From: Pleurodeles waltl
Taxonomy: Eukaryota > Chordata > Amphibia > Caudata > Salamandridae
DNA: 64,000 nucleotides
NCBI RefSeq assembly: GCF_031143425.1
Contig: NC_090439.1
Location: forward strand, 353,456,027-353,520,026
Direction: 5' to 3'
In this document: piece by piece, positions 10,347-21,400 of the stretch
How positions within the stretch are numbered: position 1 is the stretch's first letter
Layout of the letters: each line of letters starts with the position of its first letter
Made by a program: the position numbers and the translations under genes
Notes under the pieces: generated by a model
What the model was told of the DNA's origin: nothing
Databases searched by the model: none
What the model saw: the letters and a program-made list of their open reading frames with translations, nothing else

Positions 10347-11918
10347 GAGGGCGGTTTCAGTGCTGTGGTTGGTTCGGAATCCGGTTTGTGAAGGGTCGCA
10401 CCTCCAGGCCGTCATCAACTCTTCATTTTCTTCTGCTACCTTCCCCGAATGCTGGAAACACGCCGAAGTCAACGCCCTACTAAAGAAACCTACAGCTGAC
10501 CCGAGCGACCTGAAAAACTTCCGCCCCATCTCGCTCCTCCCCTTCCCCGCCAAGGTAATAGAGAAGACCGTCAACAAACAGCTGACCACCTTCCTGGAAG
10601 ACAACAACCTGCTCGACCCTTCACAAACCGGATTCCGAACCAACCACAGCACTGAAACCGCCCTCATCTCAGTCACAGATGACATCAGAACCCTGATGGA
10701 CAACGGTGAAACAGTCGCCCTCATCCTCCTCGACCTCTCGGCTGCCTTCGATACCGTCTGTCACCGCACCCTAATTACCCTCCTCCGCTCCTCCGGGATC
10801 CAAGGCCAGGCCCTGGACTGGATCGTCTCCTTCCTCTCAAACCGATCTCAAAGAGTTTACCTCCCACCGTTTCGCTCAGACCCCACCGAGATCATCTGCG
10901 GCGTACCTCAAGGCTCATCGCTCAGCCCGACACTCTTCAATGTCTACATGAGCCCCCTCGCCGACATCGTACGCAAGCACGACATCATCATCACCTCCTA
11001 CGCCGACGACACCCAACTTATACTCTCCCTCACCAAGGACCCCGCCAGCGCCAAGACCAACCTACAAGAGGGCATGAAGGACGTCGCAGATTGGATGAGG
11101 CTCAGCCGCCTAAAGCTGAACTCTGACAAAACGGAAGTCCTCATCCTCAGCAACAACCCGTCCGCTTGGGACGACTCCTGGTGGCCCACGGCCCTCGGCA
11201 CCGCACCTACCCCCGCAGACCACGCCCGCAACCTCAGATTCATCTTGGACCCTCTTCTCACCATGACCAAGCAAGTCAACGCCGTGTCCTCCACCTGCTT
11301 CCTCACCCTCCGCATGCTCCGCAAGATCTTCCGCTTGATCCCCGCCGACACTAGAAAAACCGTGACCCACGCCCTCGTCACGAGCCGCCTGGACTACGGC
11401 AACACCCTCTATGCTGGGACCACCGTCAAACTCCAAAAACGCCTGCAACGTATTCAAAATGCCTCGGCCAGCCTCATCCTCGACGTACCCGCAACAGCCA
11501 CATCTCCGCACACCTGAGACACCTGCATTGGCTACCAGTCAGCAAAAGGATCACCTTCCGACTTCTCACCCACGCACACAAAGCCCTCCACAACAAGGGA
11601 CCGGAATACCTCAACCGTCGCCTCAGCTTCTACGCCCCCACCCGTCTCCTCCGTTCCTCGGGCCTCGCGCTCGCTGCCGTCCCTCGAATCCGCCGCTCCA
11701 CGGCGGGTGGGAGGTCCTTCTCCTTCCTGGCAGCCAAGACCTGGAACACCCTCCCCACCAGCCTCAGGACCACCCAGGACCACTCCGCATTCCGGAGACT
11801 CCTCAAAACCTGGCTTTTCGAGCAGCAGTAACCCCCCCTTCCCCCTAGCGCCTTGAGACCCGCACGGGTGAGTAGTGCGCTTTATAAATGTTAATGATTT
11901 GATTTGATTTGATTTGTA
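10347..11918 (+). mobile_element. L2/CR1-type LINE, 5'-truncated and rearranged
   Basis: The element has a reverse transcriptase followed by the vertebrate L2/CR1 C-terminal block (HLRHLHWLPVSKRITFRLL and SFSFLAAKTWNTLPTSLR). It ends with the typical GCGCTTTATAAATG tail and a short (GATTT)n repeat at 11896-11918. The first 52 bp are inverted relative to the rest: 10347-10398 is the reverse complement of 10614-10665. No endonuclease domain is present because of 5' truncation. Confidence 0.85.
10399..11831 (+). pseudogene. LINE reverse transcriptase, 5'-truncated, one frameshift
   Basis: The open frame runs to a TGA at 11515-11517. It shows the RT blocks FRPISLLPFPAKVIEK, LILLDLSAAFDTV, CGVPQGSSLSPTLFNVYM and the catalytic SYADDTQLIL. 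Numbered from the GTG at 10345, YADD is at residues 219-222, but the first 18 residues come from the inverted segment and are not RT. A one-base loss in the C run at about 11488-11490 shifts the frame. The C-terminal block then continues in another frame to a TAA at 11829-11831. The intact protein would copy LINE RNA onto nicked target DNA. Confidence 0.88.
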
Positions 11919-12988
11919 GAACAATATCAAATAATAAATTCTAAATTACAAAATACTAGCATTTGTCTGTGTACTGATTTTTGGGGAGCAAGATGTGACT
12001 TCGCTATATCACCAGTAGATGCTAAAGCTTCTCTGATTGACCCCCAATACCCTACTCCACAAGAACATAACTCAGTAAGAGAAGTGAGAGAGTACTTCCA
12101 GTTTCTCTATTCTCAAAAGGCAGCAGGTTCCTTCCAGTGCGCTAGAAATACATAAGGTGTGACCCTTAAATTATTGGGGTATCATGACACTTTTGTGACG
12201 TGTCTTACACATTTTGTGTCAGGCTACACGAGTACTGTTCAGTTATACGGTTTGCAATGGTGATTTCACAATAGCGATTCGTCAAACATGAGTCCATGGC
12301 ATCCGTGATCCATCCTCGTCGAAGAAGGCCATCAATAAGATCATCTCTATGATGACACAATTACCATATTAGGTTCAGTTTATGGTTGAACATGCAGATT
12401 TCCCAACTATTCCCAAAGCAGCTTGCATGAGTTATTAATGTTTTAGCACAGGTGATCTCACCTGACCAGCACTGACCAGCAGTGCAACCCACACAAAATA
12501 AGTTGAAATAAGCAGTGATACTACCATGGCTGAACAAAACAGCATCCATTCCTTTAGGGGTGACCAGTGATAATCTCATGGCGGAAAAAAACTATTTTTT
12601 CTTTCACTGTGACTTGTCTCATAGTAATGTTTACTTGAAATGTAACCCCTCCCCCTCCTTAAACTGCATTAGACTGGTAAACCCTGGAATTTACGCAACA
12701 CCATATTGTACGTCGTAGGGGCTGCACTTAAGCTTACCTTCGAGAGACTTCTTCTGCTGCTTTTAAAAGGCTTGTGCCATTGACCTGAGCTACTGCACCT
12801 CTCTACTCACTGTAGAGGGGTACGTAGTAAAACTCTAAATTTTGACTCCTTGTGCAACTGACAGCCTATGGAGGAAAGATCAGATCCTTACATCATTTTC
12901 AGGAAACAATAAGGAGGGATGTTGGGTTTTCAGCATAAGCATTTTTTATTTCATATGCAGGTGCCTTAATGTAATATTAGTAAATATA
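11919..12988. other. Gene-free stretch
   Basis: No recognisable coding sequence or repeat boundary. It lies between the LINE tail and the GC-rich MITE and is probably unique or old sequence. Confidence 0.45.
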
Positions 12989-13590
12989 GGGGGTCATTCT
13001 GACCCCCGCCGGCGGCGGATGCCGCCGGCCTGGTGGGAACCGCCAGAAGACCGTACCGCGGTCAAAAGACCGCGGCGGTCATTCTGAGTTTCCCGCTGGG
13101 CTGGCGGGCGACCGCCAGAAGGCCGCCCGCCCGCCCAGCGGGAAACCCCCTTCCATGAGGATGCCGGCTCCGAATGGAGCCGGCGGAGTGGAAAGGGTGC
13201 GACGGGTGCAGTTGCACCCGTCGCGATTTTCAGTGTCTGCTTGGCAGACACGGAAAATCTTGGTGGGGCCCTGTTAGGGGGCCCCTGCAGTGCCCATGCC
13301 ATTGGCATGGGCACTGCAGGGGCCCCCAGGGGCCCCACGACACCCGTTACCGCCAGAACCAGGCTGGCGGTAAGGGGGTCGGAATCCATATGGCGGCGCT
13401 GCTTGCAGCGCCGCCATGGAGGATTCCCTTGGGCAGCGGGAAACCGGCGGGACACCGATGGTTTCCCGTTTCTGACCGCGGCTGTACCGCCGCGGTCAGA
13501 ATGCCCATGGGAGCACCGTCAGCCTGTTGGCGGTGCTCCCGCGGTCGTTGGCCCTGGCGGTCCATGACCGCCAGGGTCAGAATGACCCCC
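12989..13590. mobile_element. GC-rich hairpin-string MITE, Harbinger-like (copy 1)
   Basis: A 602-bp element with inverted ends GGGGGTCATTCTGACC, flanked by ATA on both sides (12986-12988, 13591-13593). Its interior is a series of adjacent hairpins, for example 13164-13183, 13199-13224, 13233-13251, 13265-13285, 13285-13319, 13319-13336, 13347-13373, 13381-13427, 13438-13469, 13473-13498 and 13509-13540. GC content is far above the flanks. The longer ORFs in it are by-products of high GC. There is no transposase gene, so it is non-autonomous. The right terminal box GACCGCCAGGGT matches the autonomous Harbinger terminus at 6651. Confidence 0.85.
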
Positions 13591-15106
13591 ATAGTGTTTT
13601 GTTGAAATGTTTGCAAAAGGAATGTGGCAGTTTTATTGAGTAATGGTGCAAATATCAGTATTTATTTAGGATTAGTGAGTGTAGGTGAAAATCTCAACAC
13701 TCACAAATGATTACTAAGTGATGGTAAAAATGTGAACATGTGCAAAGATTAATGGAAGATGGTGTAAATATACCCATCCAGCCACGTCTTTCAAGTAAGT
13801 ATTCACAATTGGCCTCACGGTCAACACTCGTGAGTGCAATTCTAAAGAAACATTCAAGATGAAGACATTGTGCAAATCTGAACATGAATAATGGTGAACA
13901 TGTAAACATAAGTTACTGATAACTGAGTAGTAGGGCAAAACTAAATTCACCGTTTTGGATTAATGATTATAGAAGCAAATCTGAACATGTATAAAGGTTG
14001 GAATGATAGTTCTTGGCCTGTGGTGGGCACTCTTGGCATGTTGGTCCCCACTCCTATGGAATGCATATACTGGTATATTCTTGAGATACTGTATGCACTT
14101 TTATAAGGTTATTGCTCTTGATTAGTTTAAGTCTTAGACTGGCTTAATTTTGATAATTCTTTATTTAAAGTGGAGATTCTTTAAACAATAGGGTCCAATT
14201 CTGGTATAATGCTTATATTTGCATAACATTGGTTATTATTGGTATTTTACAACACTATTCCCCTGCTGTCTGAGGTCTCAGATGTACGATAGGTAAACCT
14301 TTGTGCTGTCATCTGTCTATCAATGCACTCACCTATCCAACCATTCATCCATCTGAGAACTCACTCTATACATTTCCAAGAATCCAGTCACTTACTCATT
14401 CATCTATCCAAACAATCGCTCATCCTTCCAATCATTGACTTATTACCTCATTCGTCCACTCATCTACCCGCAATACCCCACACAAACTCGTCAACCAATT
14501 GAGAATCAGTTTCAGCTACAAAGTAGCAATACTGATTGACTTTGCCAGTGATTTCCTAAGCTGTCTGGAGCTTGATGTAAGTTCTCCAAACATGATATCC
14601 AAACGAATGAAGACAAAAGTGAAGCAGTGTTTTGTGGGGATAGGGGAGCGTGGTGGCTATCAGTCTTGATCCATTTAAACCACTGTATGTGGTTATTTTG
14701 TAGCATGCTGCATGCAATCATGGCTGTGGTTTGGTTAGTAACAAGAAGGTGTGTTCCCGATATTGGCTAATGAAATGATGACGTGCAAACCAGTTATTAC
14801 CAGTTATCATTAAGGACAGCAGCAATATTCTTGACACATTGTTTCTGATATTGGCCCACTGAATCAGGTATAAATATGTTGCTTGTCTTTATTATATTTT
14901 CAAGTAGTTGGCACTTTAACAGTAGACAAAATGTTTTTCAGCCTGTACAATGGAAGGCTTGAACGGCAGCTGGAGAGGTAAACCATTCTACCTAAGCCAA
15001 TGAAGTGAAGAGTGCCCATTGTGCTGCAGGATTCTTTGGGGCATCCTAGTGAAAGAATGGTTTTGGTACTGGGATCCATATAAATGGGATAAGTCCCCCT
15101 TTCTGC
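13591..15106. other. Gene-free stretch with a degenerate CATC/CATT-rich tract
   Basis: No gene recognised. Between about 14315 and 14470 the plus strand is dominated by ATCCA, CATTCATC and CACTCA runs, an old degenerate simple repeat. Confidence 0.45.
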
Positions 15107-15646
15107 ACATTATAAGTATATTGCAAGTCACGAGGAGTTCTATGACCATATAGAGGAAAGAGGGCAAAGGCCATCATATGGAACTCCGAGCTGACTTGCA
15201 ATATCATAAAGATGTGTGGAGTGGATACTTTAATCCTTATAATACATTTTCACACCATCACCTTTCCAACAAACCATTTAAGTCCTTGGTGCATAGCTCT
15301 TTCACATGAAAGCAAAAGCAGGATTTCAAACACGAATAATAAGAATAGAAACCCTAGTGCAAAACTAAACACATCAAAAAGTGGTTAGATATTTGTTGCA
15401 CAAAGATATTAGAATCAGTTTAAGGAGTCACTATTTTTTATAAAAGGTGCAGTAGCTCAGAATGTTTAGAAACATGCAGAAAGATTATAACTTTTCTATA
15501 ATTTCTTTAGGAGTGCTAAAAACATGTTTCCATAAATATCTCATTTCTGCTTGTCACTAAATAGCTAGAAAAATAAAGAAGAAAGAAAAACAATCTTTCC
15601 TTTTCATGCTTTAAACAGCTGCCTTAACTATGCTCCATGCCCTGAC
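15107..15646. repeat. Dispersed repeat R1, copy 1
   Basis: It aligns by eye over more than 500 bp with 23535-24083. Shared blocks include CTTATAATACAT, TCACACCATCACC, GCACACCAAAAAGC-like and CATAAGTATCT-like strings. Near its left end an inverted repeat pairs TTGCAAGTCAC (15122 region) with GTGACTTGCAA-like sequence near 15195. No ORF. Its identity is unknown. The second copy directly abuts the DIRS element, so it may be a DIRS-linked terminal repeat. Confidence 0.7.
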
Positions 15647-16169
15647 CTGTTCTTCCCTTCAGCTGATGGCTCTGTAACGTCAGAACTCAACTGTAATAAG
15701 TTATCACAGTTGAGTTGTGACCTTATTCCTTTCTTATCGGCAGCCTGGTGCATCACAAGTCGCTGGTTACAAAGAAACTGGAGACAGGGTTTGATACGAG
15801 GTTTGCAGAATTCCTTGTATTATATAGTGCTTACTACTTCTGACGTTGTAACATGAATTATGTCAAATGCATTATGATTATTTAAATCATCGTCAGTTAC
15901 CTGATCCTCTTGTTGGTGTGCATCATTTATATGTCCACCATAGCGGGGCAATGTATTAGACATAATGTTTGGTGAGCATGATGATGCATTGTAAGAAACA
16001 GTAGTTTGGGACATACTTTGTGTATTGGATTCCTGTTTTTATGCCCTCCTTCTTTCAGTGGTAAGTGGGGTTTACTCTCAACTCCTATTTTGCTCATGCG
16101 GCTTCTAAGTGAACAATAAATAAAGAATTGAATATTGCAAGGTGCAATCTTGTGAAAGCTTCTCTAATA
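15647..16169. other. Gene-free stretch
   Basis: No recognised feature except a short inverted repeat around AACTCAACTGTAATA / TATCACAGTTGAGTT near 15685-15716. Confidence 0.4.
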
Positions 16170-16690
16170 GACACATATATTGCCGTACGATCAGGAAGTG
16201 CTCCACAATATAGAACTCCTTCTAGAAGAAATGAGACCCAACGAAGACCTCCTTGAATTTCGCAAACTACGTCAAAGCTACTTGGAATGTGGACTCTGCA
16301 AAGTCTAAGGGCTGTATTTTATTCTGTATATCTGCTTACCCTTACCTATTCCCTCCGATACTGTACCCATCTCCTCCCGTCTGTTCACCACTCTATGCAC
16401 TAATCCTCTTTTACCTCTCATTCCCTTCCTCTTCTCCTTCTCTGCCCTTCAGATACAATGAATCCTGCTTCCTCCACCTAACAAAAGGTCCTCAATCCAT
16501 ATTCCTGATTTCTATGTTTAAATCTACGACACTGGTGTACATAAGTTTTGTTATAAAGTCTTATCTTGTTATCTCAGACCTATGTCTCCACACTTGTAAA
16601 GCGAGTTGAAACTTCCTTCGGTATAGTTTGCCCCTTAGAAAAATGATAATAAACAAATAAATAACGTAATTAATAACTAAATATAAAGAT
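16170..16690 (+). mobile_element. 3' end of a LINE (CR1/L2/Rex-like)
   Basis: The plus strand encodes ELLLEEMRPNEDLLEFRKLR and then a TAA at 16306-16308. This resembles the short conserved end of L2/CR1/Rex reverse transcriptase ORFs. The 3' region ends with AAAGCGAGTTGAAACTTCC, a pattern typical of the tails of these LINEs, followed by an A-rich run with ATAATAAACAAATAAATAA. Only the last part is present, and the boundaries are approximate. Confidence 0.5.
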
Positions 16691-17783
16691 AAAGTTGTGA
16701 GGTGCAATCTGTCATTGGTTTTATTTCATTTTTAGTTCTGGCTTGAACTTGAGTTTACAGTGATCAGACAACAAGTCTATGTCTTAATGGATTTAACAAG
16801 CAAACCTTTTCACAGGGCGGGAGGGGGGGGGGGCAAACCCCCAGTAAGCACAACACTATTGCTCAAAACAGAGGGTAAGCAGGGACTACAGTGCATACTT
16901 AAAAACTAAATGAGGAGAACCGTAGAATTTACTCTTTTTTGTGTCCACTCATCAAATAATCGATACTCCAGCAAGGACTGACTGAGCTTTCCTCCGGACC
17001 CATGAATGCAAAGCTGCACAGAGGAACAGAAAGGGACTACTGGGGTTTGGCGAACGAATGATGTGGAGGGTAGATCAGAGGCTACGGAGCCACTCATTTA
17101 GTACCCCTAGGTGGCAAAAACAGACAAAGTCGGGGTTCAGCAGGTCCCTCAAATGCAGGGCCCTTGCTGCTTCTGCTGCACTAAAGTAAGGTGCTCCCTT
17201 GGTCACTAGAGGTAGAGCGGGACTGTTGTCCTGAGCAGTGGAACACATCTGACCGCTTGAGCACTCACTACAATCATACAACTTAGCATGTTTGTCAATT
17301 ACAGATATGTGACTGAGTATATGTATATTAAAACCAAAGAAGCCCCATATCCGCCTGTAGGATGGTCAGCCTGTGGCTGCGTTAAGTTACTCCGAAATGT
17401 AAATCTTAATGTGATTCTTTTGTTCTCTCATAAAAATTTCTGAAGATCACAACTTTATTTTTACAGAGTGACCTCTATTTCTCTGTCACGCCGCAAAGAC
17501 TGTGCTCGCATAGGATTGCCCACTGCTAAATTAATCACAAAAAAGATGCATTTATAAAAAAAAACAAGTTGTATTGTTATTTAGATATTTATCATTAGAA
17601 ATAATTTGAAAATCAAGATGCATTTGGCAGAGTCGCAAAACTCAATTGACATTATTTTCCATAATGTCCTTGCAATATGCATTATATAACTCATCTGTGT
17701 AATACTTATTCTCCTAAATAAACTGTGCGTGTGCTCTCCTGTTTCTGCGACATATAAAAAGGTATCAACAAGTTATTACTCCA
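16691..17783. other. Gene-free stretch
   Basis: No recognised gene. It contains a short G-run near 16820 and otherwise mixed AT-rich sequence. Confidence 0.4.
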
Positions 17784-17873
17784 TCCACCGTGATAGCACC
17801 TACATTGCACACATCCACCATGATAGTACCTACATTGCACACATCCACCGTGATAGCACCTACATTGCACATA
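17784..17873 (+). repeat. Three copies of a 30-bp tandem unit
   Basis: The unit TCCACCGTGATAGCACCTAC plus ATTGCACACA occurs three times with two or three substitutions. It is open in one frame by length (10 codons per unit) but sits in no recognisable gene. Confidence 0.9.
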
Positions 17874-18063
17874 CCTCTATAATTCACCCTTTATGCTTCA
17901 TTCAGCACCAAGGCATTGTGTTCCGCTTTGCCTAAGGACTGTCAGTTTCGAACAGGGGATTCATCCTGTGATTTCTGAGAATACGGTGCTCATCTTTTGA
18001 TATGTCTCTTGATCACCTTAATATGATAATGGAGTCTCACGAGAACCTACCTTAAGAATATTT

Positions 18064-18130
18064 TAATAGCCTTGAGAAAGCCCAAGGTTTGCTTACCACT
18101 AGGGGGTGAAACACGTGTCGGCGTTTGTTT
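18064..18130 (+). other. Possible Penelope-like terminal relic with hammerhead-like core
   Basis: The segment reads CTTGAGAAAGCCC, then a variable stem, then GGGGGTGAAACACGTGTCGG. Penelope-like elements carry a hammerhead ribozyme in their terminal repeats with a CUGAnGA core, a stem, GAAAC and a short stem ending in a GUC cleavage site. The GAAAC...GTC half fits well and the CUGAnGA half is degenerate. No Penelope reverse transcriptase is seen nearby. Confidence 0.3.
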
Positions 18131-20344
18131 CTCATCTCTGCACATCATATTGGTGTTTTGTTTTTCATCTATGTACTTCGTAATAATCTTTCACTGGACC
18201 TACTGATCTGGCTGGATATGCTAATTCAAAACAGAATCTTGATGTGAAGACATGGATTAATTAGTTGAAATATGGGTTTACCAATATCCTGTCGTTGAAA
18301 TATACTCACTGAGGTCAATATAAGGGGTCCACACCTCCTTGGTAACCCATTCCCTTTACAAAAATAACGTATGGGCATTTAGAAAAAGAGCGTTGGACCC
18401 CTCTGGAGTGTATAAGTGTTCCAATTTATTGTTGAACATTGCCAGTCAATATACATGCACTATCTCTGATCATATTCATCAGCACCTTCCCAAAACTACA
18501 TGGCTGCCAACCTTTTAATTTTCTCAATTCTTGTTTTGTTTCTGTAAAACTTTATTTTTGTGGAGTTGTCTGGCGCTTGCCAAAGTAAAACTAGAAATAA
18601 AAAATCTGAAAAAATAACACTTTGCCATAGTAGTCACTAGACTGTAGGGAAATACTTTGCAAGGGTGTGCTTATTGTGAAATAGCTGGATGCTGTTACTC
18701 ACTTTGAAGTTAGCGAATAGCTGAGGTGGACTGACCAACTACCCAATGCTGTAGTGGGTAAAAGCAAAATGTGAACGACACAACAACAGACCATCATATG
18801 AAGGAGCTGGTTAAAACCCCATATCAGTAGATGTATTATATATGTAATTTTAATAAAATCAAACTGTCTTGGCTAACGCCAGACCTAAAAAAAAAAAAAA
18901 AAGGTGGGCGGGGTTTACTGTGATTTGTCTTCATTTTGATTCTCTGCTAGTTACCATTCTAGGAATGGGGTTCAGTCCTTCTGCTTGGCATCGTATGACT
19001 TTCCACAGTCAGTAACGTGGTGTCAGATTCAGTTAATTTCTGTACCTTTGAGATGAGGAGATCAGGCAGATTCCCAGTTCATTGCAATCAGTTGTTTCAC
19101 CAACAACAGCACTAGATCCGCTCTCATATTCTTTCTCCCCATATGTCCATGGCATTCATTTGTCATGCCTCTTCCTGTGTTTGGCATGGGCCAGTTACAC
19201 TATACTTCCACTGCTTCCATTTTAGGATTGGTTTCAGGATCTATTATGTTGTTGTTAAAGAGCACTTAACATGAGCTTTCATCTTTTCACCCGCTGCTCC
19301 AAGCTCCTCTGTAAACAGGTTTATGAATCTTGTTGTTATCTCATCACATTTGCTGTGCATTCAAAGACCAAGGTCAAAAGCCAGACATTGTTTTCATAGG
19401 GCACCTGTTTAGCTATTTTACACATGATTGGTGTTCCTCAACACTCAGGTCCAGCATCAGTATGATATGCTTCTAATTCTGAGTGGCCATGATTGACTTT
19501 CAAAAAATGTGGTTTTATCACACTTCTATCAGTTCATTTTGAAGACTTCATTTGGGTGTGTGTTTGCAAACACATTTAAGCAATACAAAGCCTTTATTAA
19601 AGCCCATGTTTTAAATGTAATTCACCCACATTCATAATTACAGTTCAAATTTAAATACTGCATTTATTTTTTTATTTTCATTATTTTATCATTCCTGTGC
19701 ACTTGTCCACTGCAGGGAAACAGCAGTGACTATGTTATATTTCTCAACATTATTCTCTTTCATGTCATGAAACAACAAAATATATAGTGGAAACAAACAT
19801 ACTCAGTAGGAACATATACACTGTTCCATGCGTGCTGGGAGACCACAATAACAAAATAAATGGCTTACATTATGACAACTAATGTAAATAACATTTTTAT
19901 GACATGATGCCATTTGTAAGTGGGGAACTGCTGTGGAGATGTCGCTGCTCTTTATCGATGAATGACTGCTGCACTGCTTTCAGTGCTCCAGCCCCTGGAG
20001 GGGAGAGGGCACATTACACCCTCTGCTGGTGGCACTTTGAGGAGGGCAGACCTCACCTGGCACCGAGTGCGCATGGCTACGCCGATGTTTCATTAGCATT
20101 TACAATGCATTGACAATGCCTATAGACAGTAATATTGACAACACCTATAGATCTCGGATCGCTACGACCAATTGGCTTTGCCAGTGCTTGTTAGTTGATT
20201 ACCAGCTGCATAGATCACAGTCTTTAGTCTGCAAAATGATGTCATCAGACACAACATTTCTATCATGTTCTAGTTATCCAAAAATAGCAAAACCATGTTC
20301 TTAAAATACTTCATAAGGGGATGAAGCTAGATATTCATGTTGTC
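18131..20344. other. Gene-free stretch
   Basis: No ORF or repeat with a family assignment. An A-run lies near 18886-18902. The GC-richer patch at 19905-20110 has no recognised content. Confidence 0.4.
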
Positions 20345-21125
20345 TAATGCTGTTTTCGGTTTCTTGGCAGCTGTTCCCAGTTACACCTAACGTGTTCCGC
20401 CTTGCTCAGTACCATAAGGGAACAGTGTGTTTTTCCATAACTCCCTTAATGCTTATTGTTTCTTTTGTTGTAAGATCGTGTTCGTATAGCATCTTTTTGT
20501 GACTAGAGTTTTCTGGGTGGTCGAGGAAGAGATTGGCACAGTATGTTTTTAGGGTCGAGCTTGCACAGCATGCGCTAGTGCATGCGTATCGCTTGCGGGA
20601 TGCTGTAGTAGTTAGAAAAGGGCTGGGAGCCCCACCCATGTCACGTCAGTGTCTTTCATTGGTTCGTGGGCTTGCCTTTTAAAATCTGCTTGCTTTCATT
20701 AGTGGGATGCATGAATACATCATGCTTTTTCCGTTGGTTAGCCCTCCTCGAGCGCAGCGACCAAGTACTGAAAACATACGAAGCTTGCTGTTTTCCGTCC
20801 AGTTTGTGGACTATTTTTTCTCTTTTTTCGCAGCGCGATCTCGCTTGGCAGAAGTCGAGCGCTTTGCCTGACATCAGTCCTGAGACCTTTTCTATTTCGA
20901 ATTCCATTTTTTAGCAGCGCGATTGCGCTCGTTTTCTTTCCATTTAATGAGGCAAGAAAAGTACGGTTTGGAGTTTACAACTGCTAATAGCTCTAACTTG
21001 GAGAAATGCGAGACACATTGCATTGCAAATGCTTGTTTTAAAATGTTAACATCAAAAAAGTTAATGTACGATGTTAACAAGGTTCGCATTTCGATATTTT
21101 TATAATAGCGAAAACAGATACATTG
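20345..21125. mobile_element. LTR- or ITR-like repeat block, orientation probably plus
   Basis: This resembles a retroelement terminal repeat. It has a CG-rich upstream part, TGACGT-like and CCAAT-like boxes (TCACGTCAGTG, TCATTGGTTC), a TTTTAAAA motif at 20696, and alternating motifs such as CAGCGCGATCTCGC and CAGCGCGATTGCGC. No coding region is attached and I cannot fix exact ends or a target duplication. The similar GTCGCGATTTAGCGCG in the DIRS 5' region at 24350 suggests a DIRS ITR or an unrelated LTR. Confidence 0.35.
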
Positions 21126-21400
21126 GCCCTCATTACGAGGGCCCATAAATGTTCGATGTCCCTGGTTAAAGGCCCATTAGCACTATAGGTTTTGTTGTTT
21201 CAAGTGGACATATTCTTTGTGTGAACGACCAGGAAAAATATGCAAAGATTACCAGAAACACCGATTCCTGTATCTTTTCCCTAAATTCTACTATCCCCAT
21301 TATATCTCCATAGTAATTCCGAATGGAGTGATTCTAGATATTTTAAGGGACCCCTCGTGATGAGGCGAACTGTTGATAGTTTTTCAGCTGCTTACATTAT

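Noticed and set aside
10314..10724. 136-codon minus ORF overlapping the LINE start
   Set aside because: It is the antisense of the RT plus the inverted 52-bp segment, and encodes RT residues only over that inverted piece.
13174..13605. ORFs of 90-150 codons inside the GC-rich MITEs, both strands
   Set aside because: High GC and inverted repeats keep frames open. The products mirror each other between strands and copies and have no protein motif.
19905..20110. Possible coding exon (69 codons) in a GC-richer patch
   Set aside because: No family motif and no partner exon. It could be an unknown repeat.
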